Below are positions 7,367-16,754 of a stretch of DNA of 38,114 nt, one piece after another. Location: assembly GCA_016933025.1 (NCBI GenBank), contig JAFGBT010000031.1:1-38114 (forward strand). The letters run 5' to 3'. Both the position numbers and the translations under genes were made by a program. Below the pieces are notes generated by a model. It was not told where the DNA came from. It saw only the letters and a program-made list of their open reading frames with translations, and made no database searches. This DNA is from Spirochaetota bacterium (GTDB taxonomy: Bacteria; Spirochaetota; UBA4802; UBA5550). How positions within the stretch are numbered: position 1 is the first letter of the stretch; each line of letters starts with the position of its first letter.

Positions 7367-8371
7367 ATGAACAAGCCAGCCAGAATCCGCCATAAAGAAA
7401 TTCATCCAGGCATATTCAGGATTATCCTGCCCCTGCAGGGCACAAAGCCCGGCCCGGTGAACGCCTATCTGTTTACGGGTAAACCGGTCACGCTCCTCGA
7501 CACCGGGACCCTGAAATCCGCGCCGGTACTTGAACGGGAACTCGGCAGGATGGGCTTCGGCTTTTCCGACATCGAGCAGATCGTCCTCACGCACGGCCAC
7601 ATTGACCATTACGGCGCCGCGCTCAGCATAATCAGGGGTGCCGGGAGGCCGGTGCCGGTGCTGGCTCATGAGGAAGACCGAAGGCTCATCGAGCACGGGC
7701 TCGAGGTACCGGAAAAACAGTTCGCCAAGTACTACAGCCTCATGGGAGTGCCACTGATATTCCACGTCTCGCTCCTCCTGGTGCAGGCGCTGTTCAAGTC
7801 AATGGCGGAAAACTGCCGCGTGGACAGGACTATTTCAGACGCCGATAGAATAATGCTGGGGAGCTACGAGGCCACGGTGGTCGGAACACCGGGGCACACA
7901 CGCGGATCCGTCAGCTTCTTCCTGGAAAAAGAGGGTATACTCTTCCCCGGAGACCACATACTCGGCCACATCACGCCCAACGCCTTCGTGATGCTCGAGG
8001 CCGATTACATACTCCCGCGCCGCATGAGCCAGGTCGAATTCTACGAGTCGCTGGCGAAAATTGAAAAGCTGTCGCCGCGCATCGCATATCCCGCCCACGG
8101 GAGCCCGATAGAGGACGTTTCCGCGACCATCGCCATGTTCCGCGAGCAGTTCGCCCTCCGCCAGAAACACATCATTGATATCCTTGAACAAGGCGAGAAC
8201 ACAGTTTATCGCATAGGAAGGAAGCTGTTCCCCGACATCCGGGGTAAGCGCCTCCCCCTTGAGATATTCCTGATGGTATCGGAAGTCTACACACACCTCC
8301 AGGTGCTCCAGAAGGAAAACGCCGTGGCATCAAACAAGAAGAAAGGCGCGCTCTATTTCCATTTAATATAA
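7367..8371 (+). CDS. MBL-fold metallo-hydrolase
   Basis: 334 residues of the metallo-beta-lactamase fold. The zinc motif is 'THGHIDH' (HxHxDH), followed by 'GTPGHTRGSVSF' (third His), 'FPGDHIL' (bridging Asp) and 'YPAHGSP' (last His). All metal ligands are present, so an active di-metal hydrolase is expected, with unknown substrate (thioester, lactone or other ester are typical). A helical C-terminal region of about 90 residues resembles the winged-helix tail of LACTB2-like members. The ribosome site is weak. A TTGACT at 7332-7337 and CATAAT at 7352-7357 might form a poor promoter with a 14-bp spacer. It ends the plus-strand enzyme run and converges on another MBL gene. Confidence 0.87.
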   Translation: MNKPARIRHKEIHPGIFRIILPLQGTKPGPVNAYLFTGKPVTLLDTGTLKSAPVLERELGRMGFGFSDIEQIVLTHGHIDHYGAALSIIRGAGRPVPVLAHEEDRRLIEHGLEVPEKQFAKYYSLMGVPLIFHVSLLLVQALFKSMAENCRVDRTISDADRIMLGSYEATVVGTPGHTRGSVSFFLEKEGILFPGDHILGHITPNAFVMLEADYILPRRMSQVEFYESLAKIEKLSPRIAYPAHGSPIEDVSATIAMFREQFALRQKHIIDILEQGENTVYRIGRKLFPDIRGKRLPLEIFLMVSEVYTHLQVLQKENAVASNKKKGALYFHLI

Positions 8372-8388
8372 AAGGCCCGTTTCGGCCG

Positions 8389-9309
8389 TCACGAAGCGGC
8401 GCGCTCAACACGGGCCGCAAAATACCTGCCATTGTCGCCGAGACACATCTCCCCCCTGTCGATGAGCCTCTTCAGATGGTTTCTCAGGATGCTCTTTTCC
8501 CAGTAGAGGACGAAGTCAGTCGGGTGTTCCGGATAGATAAAATGCAGCTTCGCAAGCTCGTGGATCGTCGAGGGATTTCTCTTCACGTAGGCAAATATTT
8601 TCTCGTCCCGCTTCATGACACGGTCGCGGTATTCGGCTAGGGTCGGACCGATGTTCTCGGTGAGGACCCCGTCCAGGTGACCGGTCACAAGTATTCTCGG
8701 CCGGAGGTCGATGATCCTGTTGACTGAGGAGATGAAATCATCGATATCCGAGTCGCTGTCGCCGTACCATGGGCCGACTTTAGTGAGGCATATATCACCG
8801 GTGAATACGATGCCGTCATCGAAAAGAAAGGAGCAATGCCCCGCGGTGTGACCCGGCGTGTGCATCACCGTGATCTTTGTCCGTCCGCAGTCGATCACCT
8901 GTCCCTCCGCGAGGTCCTCGTCGACCCGAAACGGCTCATGCAGACGGTTCGGCTTCCCGGAAATCGTCTTGGAAAAGAGGAAGTTCTCAGCGTCCATCAG
9001 CTCGCTCCAGCTGTCGCTTGCCAGCAGCTTGCCGCACGACCGCATCGCCTCCTTCTCGAGCGGGTGCGCCTTGATGACGGCCCTGGCAAATAGGTCGTTG
9101 CCGCCGATATGGTCCAGATGGTGGTGCGAGCAGAGAAGCACCTCGATGCTTCCCGGGTCCGCTTCTGCAAGTGCCTTGCCTGCGCCGCTGTCGATCATCA
9201 GGCGGATATCATCCCGCACGAGCATGCAGTTGCTCGAGGTAAAGCCGCTTTCTGTGAACACGACTGAAATAGTCTCGGTAAGCTTCTGAATCATATCAAC
9301 GCCATCCAT
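8389..9309 (-). CDS. MBL-fold metallo-hydrolase with C-terminal winged helix
   Basis: 306 residues. The metal site reads 'CSHHHLDHIGG' (HxHxDH), 'HTPGHTAGHCSF', 'FTGDI' and 'VTGHLDG', so all ligands are intact. The last 80 or so residues ('YVKRNPSTIHELAKLHF...LKRLIDRGEMC') look like a winged-helix domain, as in LACTB2/glyoxalase II-like members. The substrate is unknown. ATG 9309 has GGAAG ten bases upstream; an in-frame ATG at 9294 is an alternative that removes five residues. It is convergent with the other MBL gene 17 bp away, and the two share fold but little sequence. Confidence 0.87.
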   Translation of the reverse strand: MDGVDMIQKLTETISVVFTESGFTSSNCMLVRDDIRLMIDSGAGKALAEADPGSIEVLLCSHHHLDHIGGNDLFARAVIKAHPLEKEAMRSCGKLLASDSWSELMDAENFLFSKTISGKPNRLHEPFRVDEDLAEGQVIDCGRTKITVMHTPGHTAGHCSFLFDDGIVFTGDICLTKVGPWYGDSDSDIDDFISSVNRIIDLRPRILVTGHLDGVLTENIGPTLAEYRDRVMKRDEKIFAYVKRNPSTIHELAKLHFIYPEHPTDFVLYWEKSILRNHLKRLIDRGEMCLGDNGRYFAARVERAAS

Positions 9310-9455
9310 TCATCGGAATCTTCCGGTTTAGCGTATTATTAAAATTAAAATAGCCGGTATGTAAACTTTTGTCTTGAGGGGGTGGACCTGTCAATTATTT
9401 TTCGGAAAGAAACGTCGGATATACTGCCCGGTTTCGGGGGTCAGAGCAAAGAGGC

Positions 9456-9486
9456 ACCGATAGTTATCGGTTACCCGGGGCGGGTA
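9456..9486. other. Two adjacent short hairpins
   Basis: In the 212-bp gap between the chemoreceptor stop and the MBL start there are two back-to-back inverted repeats. 9456-9471 pairs ACCGATA with TATCGGT. 9472-9486 pairs TACCC with GGGTA around GGGGC. Neither is followed by a T-run on the minus strand, so a classic terminator is not supported. They could be a rho-dependent stop signal or an operator. The rest of the gap shows no gene. Confidence 0.45.
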
Positions 9487-9521
9487 CCATCCTACGAATG
9501 CGGGCGGCAATAGTACCGCTT

Positions 9522-11072
9522 TCACCTGCCGTACTGCTCGATCTCCTTTTTCAGTTCAAGGACCAGGTCCACAAGGCTCTGGGCATCGTAGGCCATCTTG
9601 ACCGCGTGCGCTGAATTGTTCTGTGATACTTCGTTCATCGTCGCAACGTTTTTAACTATCTCGGAAATCGCCTGCTTTTGCCGCTCGGCCGCGGCCGCGA
9701 TCTCTTCCGAGCGCTTGCCTACAATCACGGCGTTGTTATTGACAATCTCATTGGTTTCGCTCTGCTTCTTCTTATAATCGGAGAGGACCTTGATCTTTTC
9801 ATTGACCGCGTTTACGCCGCTAATGATGGTGCTGATGGAGGCGACGGTCATGGCGACCCCCGAAAGCCCCTGGTCGATCTCCTCTTCGTTGGTTGTGATG
9901 ATTGACTCGATCGACTTGATACTCGACGCGGTCCGTTCCGCCAGCTTGGAAATCTCGTCCGCAACGACGGCAAAGCCCCTGCCGCTCTCTCCCGCGCGCG
10001 CCGCCTCGATGGCGGCGTTGAGGGAGAGAAGGTTTATCTGGTCGGAGATGTCGTTGATAATGCCGATGATGTTTGCCATCTCTGACGAGGTCCCCTTGAC
10101 CTTGCCGATCCTCTCCTCCATCATCCGGAGGTGCTTCTCGCCCTCCTGCGCCTTCTGCACGATATCGCCCGTGGACAGCAGAGATTCACTGACGGCAACA
10201 TCTATGTCCCGAATGATGCTCGACAGTTCTTCGAGGATGGCGATAAGCGAGTTGAGGTTGACGCTCTGCTCCTCGGCGTTGCCCAGAACCTCCTCGATCC
10301 CCTTTGAGATCGTTTCGACGGTCGCCGTAATCATGCTGATGGAGGATGCCTGGTCATGTGCGCTTTCAGAAAACGTGTCGCTCCTGCTCGACATCTCCTG
10401 CATGGCCGCGACGACACGCGCCGAGCTGTCTCGCAGTATCTTCTTGATGAATGTATTGGCGTCCTGGTTCTTGCGTGATTCGATGTTCGCCAGATCCACG
10501 CTTTTCTGGAAAACCCGCATGATAAGGAAAGAAATTATATAGACGAATATAATACAGAAAAAGGTGTTGTTAAAGGCTATCACTATCATCTTCTGGTCCT
10601 GCGGCGGGGAGAGGTTCCTGAGGATCAGGAAAAGCACGGCGTCGGCCACGATCATAAGGGCGCACACCACGGTCAGGAACCGCTGGTTGCTGAAGATAGC
10701 GCACATGGAAATGCAGGGAAAGATGAAATAGATATACGACGTGTAGGACAGGTTTATCTCCTGAAACGGCTGTCGTATGAGCCCGGCGATTACAGCGATC
10801 GTGGCGAACATGATGAACATGTTGGCGGAAAAAAGATATTTCCCCCTCCTCAGCAGAATAAGGCTGGCGATAAGGCCGACCAGGAGGAACGTGGTGACGG
10901 GAATGGTAACCATGAAATCGTACCAGCCTGCGAAAAGCATGCTGAACTGAAGCGCGAACGTGAAGAAAATAAATAGCAACAGGAAAAAAAGGAGTAGCCG
11001 CGCCCGGGCGCTGGTAAGGTAATCCAGTTCTTCGTACTTCGATAAAAAATATGCATAGATTCTGGCCTTCAT
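9522..11072 (-). CDS. Methyl-accepting chemotaxis protein with polytopic N-terminus
   Basis: 516 residues. The first ~190 hold about six hydrophobic helices ('[18 protein letters not shown]', '[16 protein letters not shown]' and others) with no large periplasmic loop. The rest is a chemoreceptor signalling domain with the conserved tip '[34 protein letters not shown]', which binds CheA/CheW. No HAMP domain is obvious between them. The stimulus may be sensed within the membrane or reach it from a lipid-soluble or energy signal (inference). AAGGTG at a good distance precedes the ATG. No C-terminal NWETF-type CheR tether is seen. It stands alone, between an MBL gene and the DUF362 gene. Confidence 0.93.
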   Translation of the reverse strand: MKARIYAYFLSKYEELDYLTSARARLLLFFLLLFIFFTFALQFSMLFAGWYDFMVTIPVTTFLLVGLIASLILLRRGKYLFSANMFIMFATIAVIAGLIRQPFQEINLSYTSYIYFIFPCISMCAIFSNQRFLTVVCALMIVADAVLFLILRNLSPPQDQKMIVIAFNNTFFCIIFVYIISFLIMRVFQKSVDLANIESRKNQDANTFIKKILRDSSARVVAAMQEMSSRSDTFSESAHDQASSISMITATVETISKGIEEVLGNAEEQSVNLNSLIAILEELSSIIRDIDVAVSESLLSTGDIVQKAQEGEKHLRMMEERIGKVKGTSSEMANIIGIINDISDQINLLSLNAAIEAARAGESGRGFAVVADEISKLAERTASSIKSIESIITTNEEEIDQGLSGVAMTVASISTIISGVNAVNEKIKVLSDYKKKQSETNEIVNNNAVIVGKRSEEIAAAAERQKQAISEIVKNVATMNEVSQNNSAHAVKMAYDAQSLVDLVLELKKEIEQYGR

Positions 11073-11189
11073 TGCTGTTACACCTTTGATTGTATATTTT
11101 CTAAATCAAATAGCGAACCATGGGTATCGCCTAATACTATTTGCCTTCCGCCGCAGCTCTGCCCTGCAGGGACATTGCATGCCCTCTGC

Positions 11190-12350
11190 TCACCGGGCCC
11201 CGTAGAAAACCCCTTTTCTAATGAAGTTTATCATTCTCCCCGAAAGCCTGATGGCGTCCTCGGGACACATCTCCTGGCAGCAGTAGCAATTGATGCAGGT
11301 GTCTTTGTCCGCGGCAGGATGGTCGTCGCCCATCCGCATCGCCCCGGACGGACAATATCTCACGCATATCCCGCAGCGCTTGCATCGCGCAGTGTCGATC
11401 TCCGGAACGCAGTTGATCCAGGGGGACAGGAACCGGTTGAGCACTATCCCCGATATGCCGGGCACGAATGTCGCCGGCATACGGAACCCCTCGACCGGTT
11501 CGAGCTTCCCGATGATCGACAGCATCCTGACATCGGTCTCGCCGAGCCCCCGCTTCCCCGCCATGTCGACATGCATGACCGAGCGCACACTTTTCCCTAT
11601 GATCGACAGGGCCACCGCATCCAGCGAGACCGCGTTGTCCGAAGCGAGCACCAGGCCGAGCCTGCGCACCGTGCCGTTGCTGGGTCCGTTCCCCTCCATA
11701 GCGTCAATGGCGTCCATAATGGTGAGATCGGGGGGCCTGATCTGGAAGATGTCCACCAACGCCGACGCAAACCGCCGCGGCGTCTTCGCCAGAGAATGCA
11801 CCCGCATCTTGTCGCCGCCGACGACATAGCCAAAGCAGTTTTTGATCGCGCCGGTATAAAAGGTCAGTCCGTGCGTTTTCAGCTTGGGCAGATTTATGAT
11901 GATGTCCGCATCCAGCACGTCGCCGGCCACCATGACATGACCCAGCGGCCCTGAAGGAAGGGACTGCCGCACCGGCCTGCGGCCCAGCTGTATGAAACGC
12001 CCCTGGGCCGCTTCCAGGATCCCTGAAACGCGCGCGGCCCTGCCGGACACGCCGTATCCGAACACGCCGGGGTTGTCACCCACCAACACATCGGCGCCCT
12101 TCGCGCGAAGATGCCGCACGACGGCGCTGACGACAGAGGGATGGGTCGTCACGCATTTTTCAGGAGGATTGGGGGAAAGGATGTTGGGCTTGACGAGCAC
12201 CCGCCGCCCCTTCAGGGGGATGCGGAACTCGCTGAAAAGATCGCCGACAGTACGGTCAATCGACTCATACGTCGCTTTATAGACGGCCACGCGGCTGGAT
12301 CCGCAGTTCATGTCCCGGTCGCTCTGCTTCATGTCCCGAGCTTCCGGCAC
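11190..12350 (-). CDS. DUF362 protein with C-terminal 2x[4Fe-4S] ferredoxin
   Basis: 386 residues. The DUF362 part begins with 'VLVKPNILSPNPPEKCVTTHPSVVSAVV' and runs through 'DIIINLPKLKTHGLTFYTGAIKNCFG', both family signatures. Two ferredoxin motifs close the protein: CKRCGICVRYCP and CINCYCCQEMCP. The family is of uncertain chemistry and is often linked to redox steps. The first codon is GTG at 12350, preceded by AAGGGA, and it overlaps the stop of the upstream 7TMR-DISM gene by one base (TAGTG), which suggests translational coupling. An in-frame ATG at 12332 with its own GGAAG is an alternative. The coupling to a sensor gene is unusual. Confidence 0.9.
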   Translation of the reverse strand: MPEARDMKQSDRDMNCGSSRVAVYKATYESIDRTVGDLFSEFRIPLKGRRVLVKPNILSPNPPEKCVTTHPSVVSAVVRHLRAKGADVLVGDNPGVFGYGVSGRAARVSGILEAAQGRFIQLGRRPVRQSLPSGPLGHVMVAGDVLDADIIINLPKLKTHGLTFYTGAIKNCFGYVVGGDKMRVHSLAKTPRRFASALVDIFQIRPPDLTIMDAIDAMEGNGPSNGTVRRLGLVLASDNAVSLDAVALSIIGKSVRSVMHVDMAGKRGLGETDVRMLSIIGKLEPVEGFRMPATFVPGISGIVLNRFLSPWINCVPEIDTARCKRCGICVRYCPSGAMRMGDDHPAADKDTCINCYCCQEMCPEDAIRLSGRMINFIRKGVFYGAR

Positions 12351-14518
12351 TATGATATTCCCTTGATCAGCGCGTCCAGCTCCTCGGCCTTGTCCTTGAG
12401 GAGAAGCGTAAAATCGGCGATACGCGCGCTTGCGTCCTCGAGTACACCGGCCGCTGAAGAGAGCCTCTCAACCACATCGGACGATTCTTTTATCATATCG
12501 TACTGATCGCGCGAGGACTTGGCGATCTTGTGGGAAATAGCGTCGGACATCTCAGCCTGCTTCATGAACTCGTCGAGGGCCGCGCTCTGCTCCTCCACGA
12601 CCTCCATGACCACCCCGAGCCCCTGGTTGATGTTGTTGACCATGTCGATGGTCTTGGATATGATATCGCCGGTGTTCCCGACCTCGTTCATGCCGTCCCT
12701 GATGTTCCCGGCCATATGGCTTATCTGGCCGGTAATCCGCTTCGAATTGTCGGCCGTGGCGGTCGCGAGCTTCCCGATCTCGTCCGCGACGACCGCGAAG
12801 CCCCTCCCGTGCTCGCCGGCGCGCGCCGCCTCGATGGCGGCGTTGAGGGAGAGGAGGTTGATCCGGTCGGTGATATCGTCGATCAACGATATAAACCCGC
12901 CGATCGACTTGCCGCTCTCGCCGATCTCCTTCATCTTCTCCGACATGCTGGTGAAGGTCGCCTCGGTGGCGGCGGTCGAATCCGATATGATGCGAATGCT
13001 CTGCTGGACGGACTCTCTCGCCTTTTCCAGCCGCGACTGAAAGCCCTTGAGCCGCTCGATCGAATCCCGCGTCCGTTTCCCCTGCTCATCCTGGTCGAGG
13101 GTCGACTGGTAAATAAGTTCGTTTTCAGACACCAGCTTCATGTACATCTCGCTGATGTCCCTGCTGGTCTTCGACTGGTCGGTCGAAAGCGACATGAAAT
13201 TTTTACCGAGCTCATCCAGCTGACCACGGGCATTGAGGAACCTCCCGGATATCTCGCCGATGGAGCTCACCGCCTTTTCCAGGTACCCGCTCCTCTCCCG
13301 CGCCTTCTCCTCGTTCGTCTTCAGGTCCTTGCGGAGCACGTTCACCTCATCGCCCAGCGCGAGCGCCAGAAATATGGCGAATACTACCGCGCTGATCTGG
13401 AAGGCGTTCTCGGTGACATGGGTGCTCGGGATGAGACTGAGGGTCTTGAGGCCGTACATCAGGCCGCCGACCGTCAGAAACGACCACCCTACCAGGAAAA
13501 AGCGGGCCGGCTTGAACCCGTTGCGGTACGAAATAAAGCCCATCAGCCACATGAGGTTGACAGAAAACATCGAAAGGAGCACGCATCCGAGGATGACATA
13601 GAAATAACGGAAATAAAATGACGTTACGGCGGCGCACGCGAGAAGTATGATGAAGGTCCAGGCCGCGATATTCAGAAGTTTATTTCCGGGGCCGATTTTG
13701 CAGAATTCTTTGGAAAAAACAAGAGCAAACATCACGCCGGTGGCGATAAAAAAGGCGACCGATCCCCGGGAAAGCCATAAATTGTCGGATCCCAGCAGGA
13801 ATGCCGAATAGCCGTTGAGCGACAGGAAAAAACAGAAGCCGATGGTGGCGAGGCACAGCATGAAATACAGGTTCTTAATCTCGCGGGAAGATACGAAGAT
13901 GAACAGGTAATAAGCAATCAGCGACAGGACCATGCCGAAAAAGAACCCGAAAAACAGCTGCAGCTTCGAGGTCAATCTATAAAAATTCTTCATGGAAATC
14001 ACGCCGAGCCGCGCTACCAGCGAATCCTCGCTGAAGATCCTCATGTAGCAGGTGTATTCCCTCCCCGCCGGTATCTCCATGTGAAACGCGTAGGTGCGGT
14101 AGTCCTCGTCCCGGTCGGCTATCGGATAATACCGCCCGGCGGTCTTGTAGGGCTTGTCGCCGTACACAGCAGGGATGAACAGCCTGATGTCGTCCATGAG
14201 CGCGTAATCATAGAGAAGGATAAACCGCCGCGTCTTCTTCGAGTCATTGGCGAGGGTGAACCTGAGCCAGTACGTCGACAGGGTGTAGCCGAAATTGAGG
14301 GCGTCGTGCTTCGACGGCTTGAACAGGCCCGCATAGTCGTCCGAAACGACGTCGCTTATGGAAAGCGTTCCGTCCCTGTCATCGAGGGACTCGACCTGCC
14401 CGCCGATGAGGACATGCTTCTGGTCCTCCTGAATATATATCGGGTCCGCTGCGCGCGCAGGAAGACCCATACCCTGAAGAATAAGCATCAGGGCTGGAAA
14501 AATGATATAATACCGCAT
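12350..14518 (-). CDS. 7TMR-DISM sensor fused to chemoreceptor signalling domain
   Basis: 722 residues. Signal peptide 1-23 ends 'GLPARA-AD'. It is followed by a periplasmic 7TMR-DISMED2 domain (about 30-165) with '[32 protein letters not shown]'. Seven membrane helices (about 180-385) come next, then a coiled coil and a chemoreceptor signalling domain with the tip '[30 protein letters not shown]'. The DISMED2 family is thought to bind carbohydrate-like ligands, so a chemotactic or related output is likely. A TTG at 14548 would extend the frame, but ATG 14518 starts right at the signal peptide and has GGGG seven bases upstream. It is the first gene of a coupled pair with the DUF362 gene. Direct 7TMR-DISM/chemoreceptor fusions are rarer than kinase or cyclase fusions. 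Confidence 0.92.
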   Translation of the reverse strand: MRYYIIFPALMLILQGMGLPARAADPIYIQEDQKHVLIGGQVESLDDRDGTLSISDVVSDDYAGLFKPSKHDALNFGYTLSTYWLRFTLANDSKKTRRFILLYDYALMDDIRLFIPAVYGDKPYKTAGRYYPIADRDEDYRTYAFHMEIPAGREYTCYMRIFSEDSLVARLGVISMKNFYRLTSKLQLFFGFFFGMVLSLIAYYLFIFVSSREIKNLYFMLCLATIGFCFFLSLNGYSAFLLGSDNLWLSRGSVAFFIATGVMFALVFSKEFCKIGPGNKLLNIAAWTFIILLACAAVTSFYFRYFYVILGCVLLSMFSVNLMWLMGFISYRNGFKPARFFLVGWSFLTVGGLMYGLKTLSLIPSTHVTENAFQISAVVFAIFLALALGDEVNVLRKDLKTNEEKARERSGYLEKAVSSIGEISGRFLNARGQLDELGKNFMSLSTDQSKTSRDISEMYMKLVSENELIYQSTLDQDEQGKRTRDSIERLKGFQSRLEKARESVQQSIRIISDSTAATEATFTSMSEKMKEIGESGKSIGGFISLIDDITDRINLLSLNAAIEAARAGEHGRGFAVVADEIGKLATATADNSKRITGQISHMAGNIRDGMNEVGNTGDIISKTIDMVNNINQGLGVVMEVVEEQSAALDEFMKQAEMSDAISHKIAKSSRDQYDMIKESSDVVERLSSAAGVLEDASARIADFTLLLKDKAEELDALIKGIS

Positions 14519-14772
14519 AGAAAAACCCCGTCCAAAAATAAATTGCAAAAACCGCTTTTTTTATCAGTTGAATACTATCAGGCATCCAGGTTAAGATTCA
14601 GCTATATAATCATTTTTTTCAAGATTAATACAAATACAGACATGAAAAAAGATACTCCGGGAAGCGGGGTGTTTGAACCAGGTCCAATAGTCGTCATTTG
14701 AAAACCGCGCCGTTCGATGGCTATCCTGAAGGCATTACGGTCCTGGAGGGCGGGAAACCAGTACTATTTCGG

Positions 14773-15453
14773 CTATTCGTCTATATATCCGGACTTCTTT
14801 AACAGCTTCAACGCTCCTTCGTAATCGATGTCATGCCAGCGCTCGTACGCGTCGGCCACCGCGAAAACGAAACTGTCGCGGATATCGGGACAGACGATAT
14901 CATCCGCCAGGGTAGCGATCGTATTATAGGTGCCCAGCGGCGCAGTCGGGACCGCGACAACGATCTCATTAGCGCCGCGCTCCCTGACTGTCGCGATCGC
15001 ATTGATCATGGTGTAGCCGCTGGCAAGTCCGTCGTCCGTCAGGATCACCGTCCTGTTCCGGACATCGCGCCGCCCTCCCCTCAGTCGAAGGTTCCGGACA
15101 CGGAACTCGACCTTCCGCCTGGTGGTCCTGATGTCCTCCGCCATGTCCTCCCGGGTGATGCCGAGCCGCATGACAAGGTCGCGGTTCAGGTTTATCTTGC
15201 CCGATTCAGACACCGCGCCGTAGCCGATCTCAGTGTTGAATTTCGGCGTGATCTTGCTGACGAAAAGAAGGTCGAAATCGAAGCCGAGCCCGCGGGCGAT
15301 CTCGATCCCCACGGGAATGCCGCCGTTGGGAAGGCCGATGACAAGACACGGGATGCTGCGGCATCGCTCAAGGCAACCGGCGAGGACCCGCCCCGCTTCG
15401 CTTCTGTCTTTGTACATCATGGGCCGCCGCATGTTTACAGGATTCAATTTCAT
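14773..15453 (-). CDS. Predicted phosphoribosyltransferase (COG1926-like)
   Basis: 226 residues. The PRPP-binding loop is 'TVILTDDGLASGYTMINAI' at about 133-151, the hallmark of type I phosphoribosyltransferases. 'VIGLPNGGIPVGIEIARGLG' and 'LFVSKITPKFNTEIGYGAVSESG' match the COG1926 group. The base substrate is unknown; in other genomes such proteins often sit next to erythromycin-esterase-like or hydrolase genes, which is not seen here. The gene stands alone between a 224-bp AT-rich gap on its 3' side, with no gene seen, and a divergent serine hydrolase. Its ribosome site is weak. Confidence 0.85.
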   Translation of the reverse strand: MKLNPVNMRRPMMYKDRSEAGRVLAGCLERCRSIPCLVIGLPNGGIPVGIEIARGLGFDFDLLFVSKITPKFNTEIGYGAVSESGKINLNRDLVMRLGITREDMAEDIRTTRRKVEFRVRNLRLRGGRRDVRNRTVILTDDGLASGYTMINAIATVRERGANEIVVAVPTAPLGTYNTIATLADDIVCPDIRDSFVFAVADAYERWHDIDYEGALKLLKKSGYIDE

Positions 15454-15504
15454 TTATACACCGTAAAGGTAACAGCCGCCCGGCGCCTTGTCAACGTATT
15501 CGGC

Positions 15505-15522
15505 GCGGCGGCGCGCCGCCGC
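15505..15522. repeat. Perfect 18-bp GC palindrome in a divergent promoter region
   Basis: GCGGCGGCG is followed directly by its reverse complement CGCCGCCGC. It lies between the starts of the divergent phosphoribosyltransferase and serine hydrolase genes, ten bases before a TTGACA. It may be a two-fold operator for a regulator of one or both genes, or a small hairpin. Confidence 0.5.
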
Positions 15523-15531
15523 AATAAATCA

Positions 15532-15561
15532 TTGACATCACGCGTCATCCGATGCAATATG
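15532..15561 (+). promoter_or_regulatory. Probable sigma-70 promoter of serine hydrolase operon
   Basis: A perfect TTGACA at 15532-15537 is followed 18 bp later by AATATG at 15556-15561, preceded by TGC as an extended -10. The -10 is a weak match, offset by the extension. Transcription would start near 15568, giving a leader of about 38 bases to the ATG at 15606. Confidence 0.5.
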
Positions 15562-15605
15562 CTCCGGATTATCCGTAACAGTTCTGACTCCCGGAGGTTA
15601 CCCGC

Positions 15606-16754
15606 ATGCCGTCAAAGAAATCCCTCGCGATTATCGGGATCACTGCCGCCGTTATCGGCATTGTTATAGCGTCCCTCCCGGCCCATCTCAAGATGGCCCT
15701 GCTCCACCAGAGAAGCGACATAGACGACTACCTGATCTTCGAGAACCGCACGGTCGAGACAGGCACGCCGGCGGCCTGGAGGACCGCCCCGGACGCGGCG
15801 GCGCAGAGACTTCCGGCGAAATACGAAAGCCTGATGGCCGACATGAACACGGTTGCCTTCCTGGTCGCCCGCGGCGACGAGATCATATTCGAACGCTATT
15901 GGCGCGGCCGCGATAACCGCTCAATTTCCAACTCATTCTCCATGGCGAAGAGCATCGTGAGCATCCTGGTCGGCATCGCCCTGGATGAAGGGAGCATACG
16001 AAGTATCGACCAGCCGGCGGGCGACTTCATCCCGGAATTCAAACAGGGTGCGAATGCCGCGCTAACCATCCGGGACCTCCTCACCATGAGCTCCGGCCTC
16101 GACTGGAACGAAAGCTACGGGAACCCCTTCAGCATCACGGCCGCCGCCTATTACGGGAACGACCTCGATTCCATCATCACCGGGCTCAGGGTTGTCGAAG
16201 AGCCTGGAAAAAAATTCGTGTACCAGAGCGGGAACACCCAGCTCCTCGGAGCCATACTGGAAAAGGCGACCGGCATGAACCTGTCCGCGTACGCGTCGAA
16301 AAAGCTCTGGGAGCCGCTCGGCTCCGGAAACGAAGCTCTCTGGAGCCTGGACCACGCAGGCGGCACCGAAAAGGCCTTCTGCTGCTTTAACGCGACCGCC
16401 CGCGATTTTGCCCGTATCGGCCGTCTGATCCTGGGCGGCGGCACCCTGAACGGGAGGCGGATCATATCCAGATCCTATCTTGACGCCGCGACCGCGCCGG
16501 CCTCGCACCTGAAAGACGAAGAGGGCCGACCGGTAGACTTCTACGGCTACCAGTTCTGGATCATGCACCACCGCGGCCTCACCATCCCGATGGCGCGGGG
16601 GATACTCGGGCAGTACATCTTCATCATCCCGGCTCAAAACGGGGTGGCCGTCCGGCTCGGCGAGAAGAGGAGCGCTATTATGAAGGACCACATCACGGAG
16701 GACGCATACGAGTACGCGGACGCAGCGCTGGAGTTGCTTGGACGCCGGCCATGA
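15606..16754 (+). CDS. Serine hydrolase, beta-lactamase/class C-like
   Basis: 382 residues. An N-terminal hydrophobic stretch (about 5-24) suggests a signal anchor, so it is probably periplasmic. The nucleophile motif is S112-M-A-K115 (SxxK) within 'NSFSMAKSIVSILVG', followed by 'DLLTMSSGLDWNE' and a second-motif candidate 'YQSGN'. These features fit the beta-lactamase/penicillin-binding-protein-like esterase and peptidase group (EstB, 6-aminohexanoate-dimer hydrolase) better than a true beta-lactamase. GGAGG at 15593-15597 gives a clear start. Its stop overlaps the ATG of the 7TMR sensor gene (ATGA at 16751-16754), so the two are translationally coupled. Confidence 0.88.
   Translation: MPSKKSLAIIGITAAVIGIVIASLPAHLKMALLHQRSDIDDYLIFENRTVETGTPAAWRTAPDAAAQRLPAKYESLMADMNTVAFLVARGDEIIFERYWRGRDNRSISNSFSMAKSIVSILVGIALDEGSIRSIDQPAGDFIPEFKQGANAALTIRDLLTMSSGLDWNESYGNPFSITAAAYYGNDLDSIITGLRVVEEPGKKFVYQSGNTQLLGAILEKATGMNLSAYASKKLWEPLGSGNEALWSLDHAGGTEKAFCCFNATARDFARIGRLILGGGTLNGRRIISRSYLDAATAPASHLKDEEGRPVDFYGYQFWIMHHRGLTIPMARGILGQYIFIIPAQNGVAVRLGEKRSAIMKDHITEDAYEYADAALELLGRRP

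Noticed and set aside
12530..13621. 363-residue plus-strand ORF opposite the 7TMR-DISM chemoreceptor
   Set aside because: It is the antisense shadow of a well-supported gene, with low-complexity composition.
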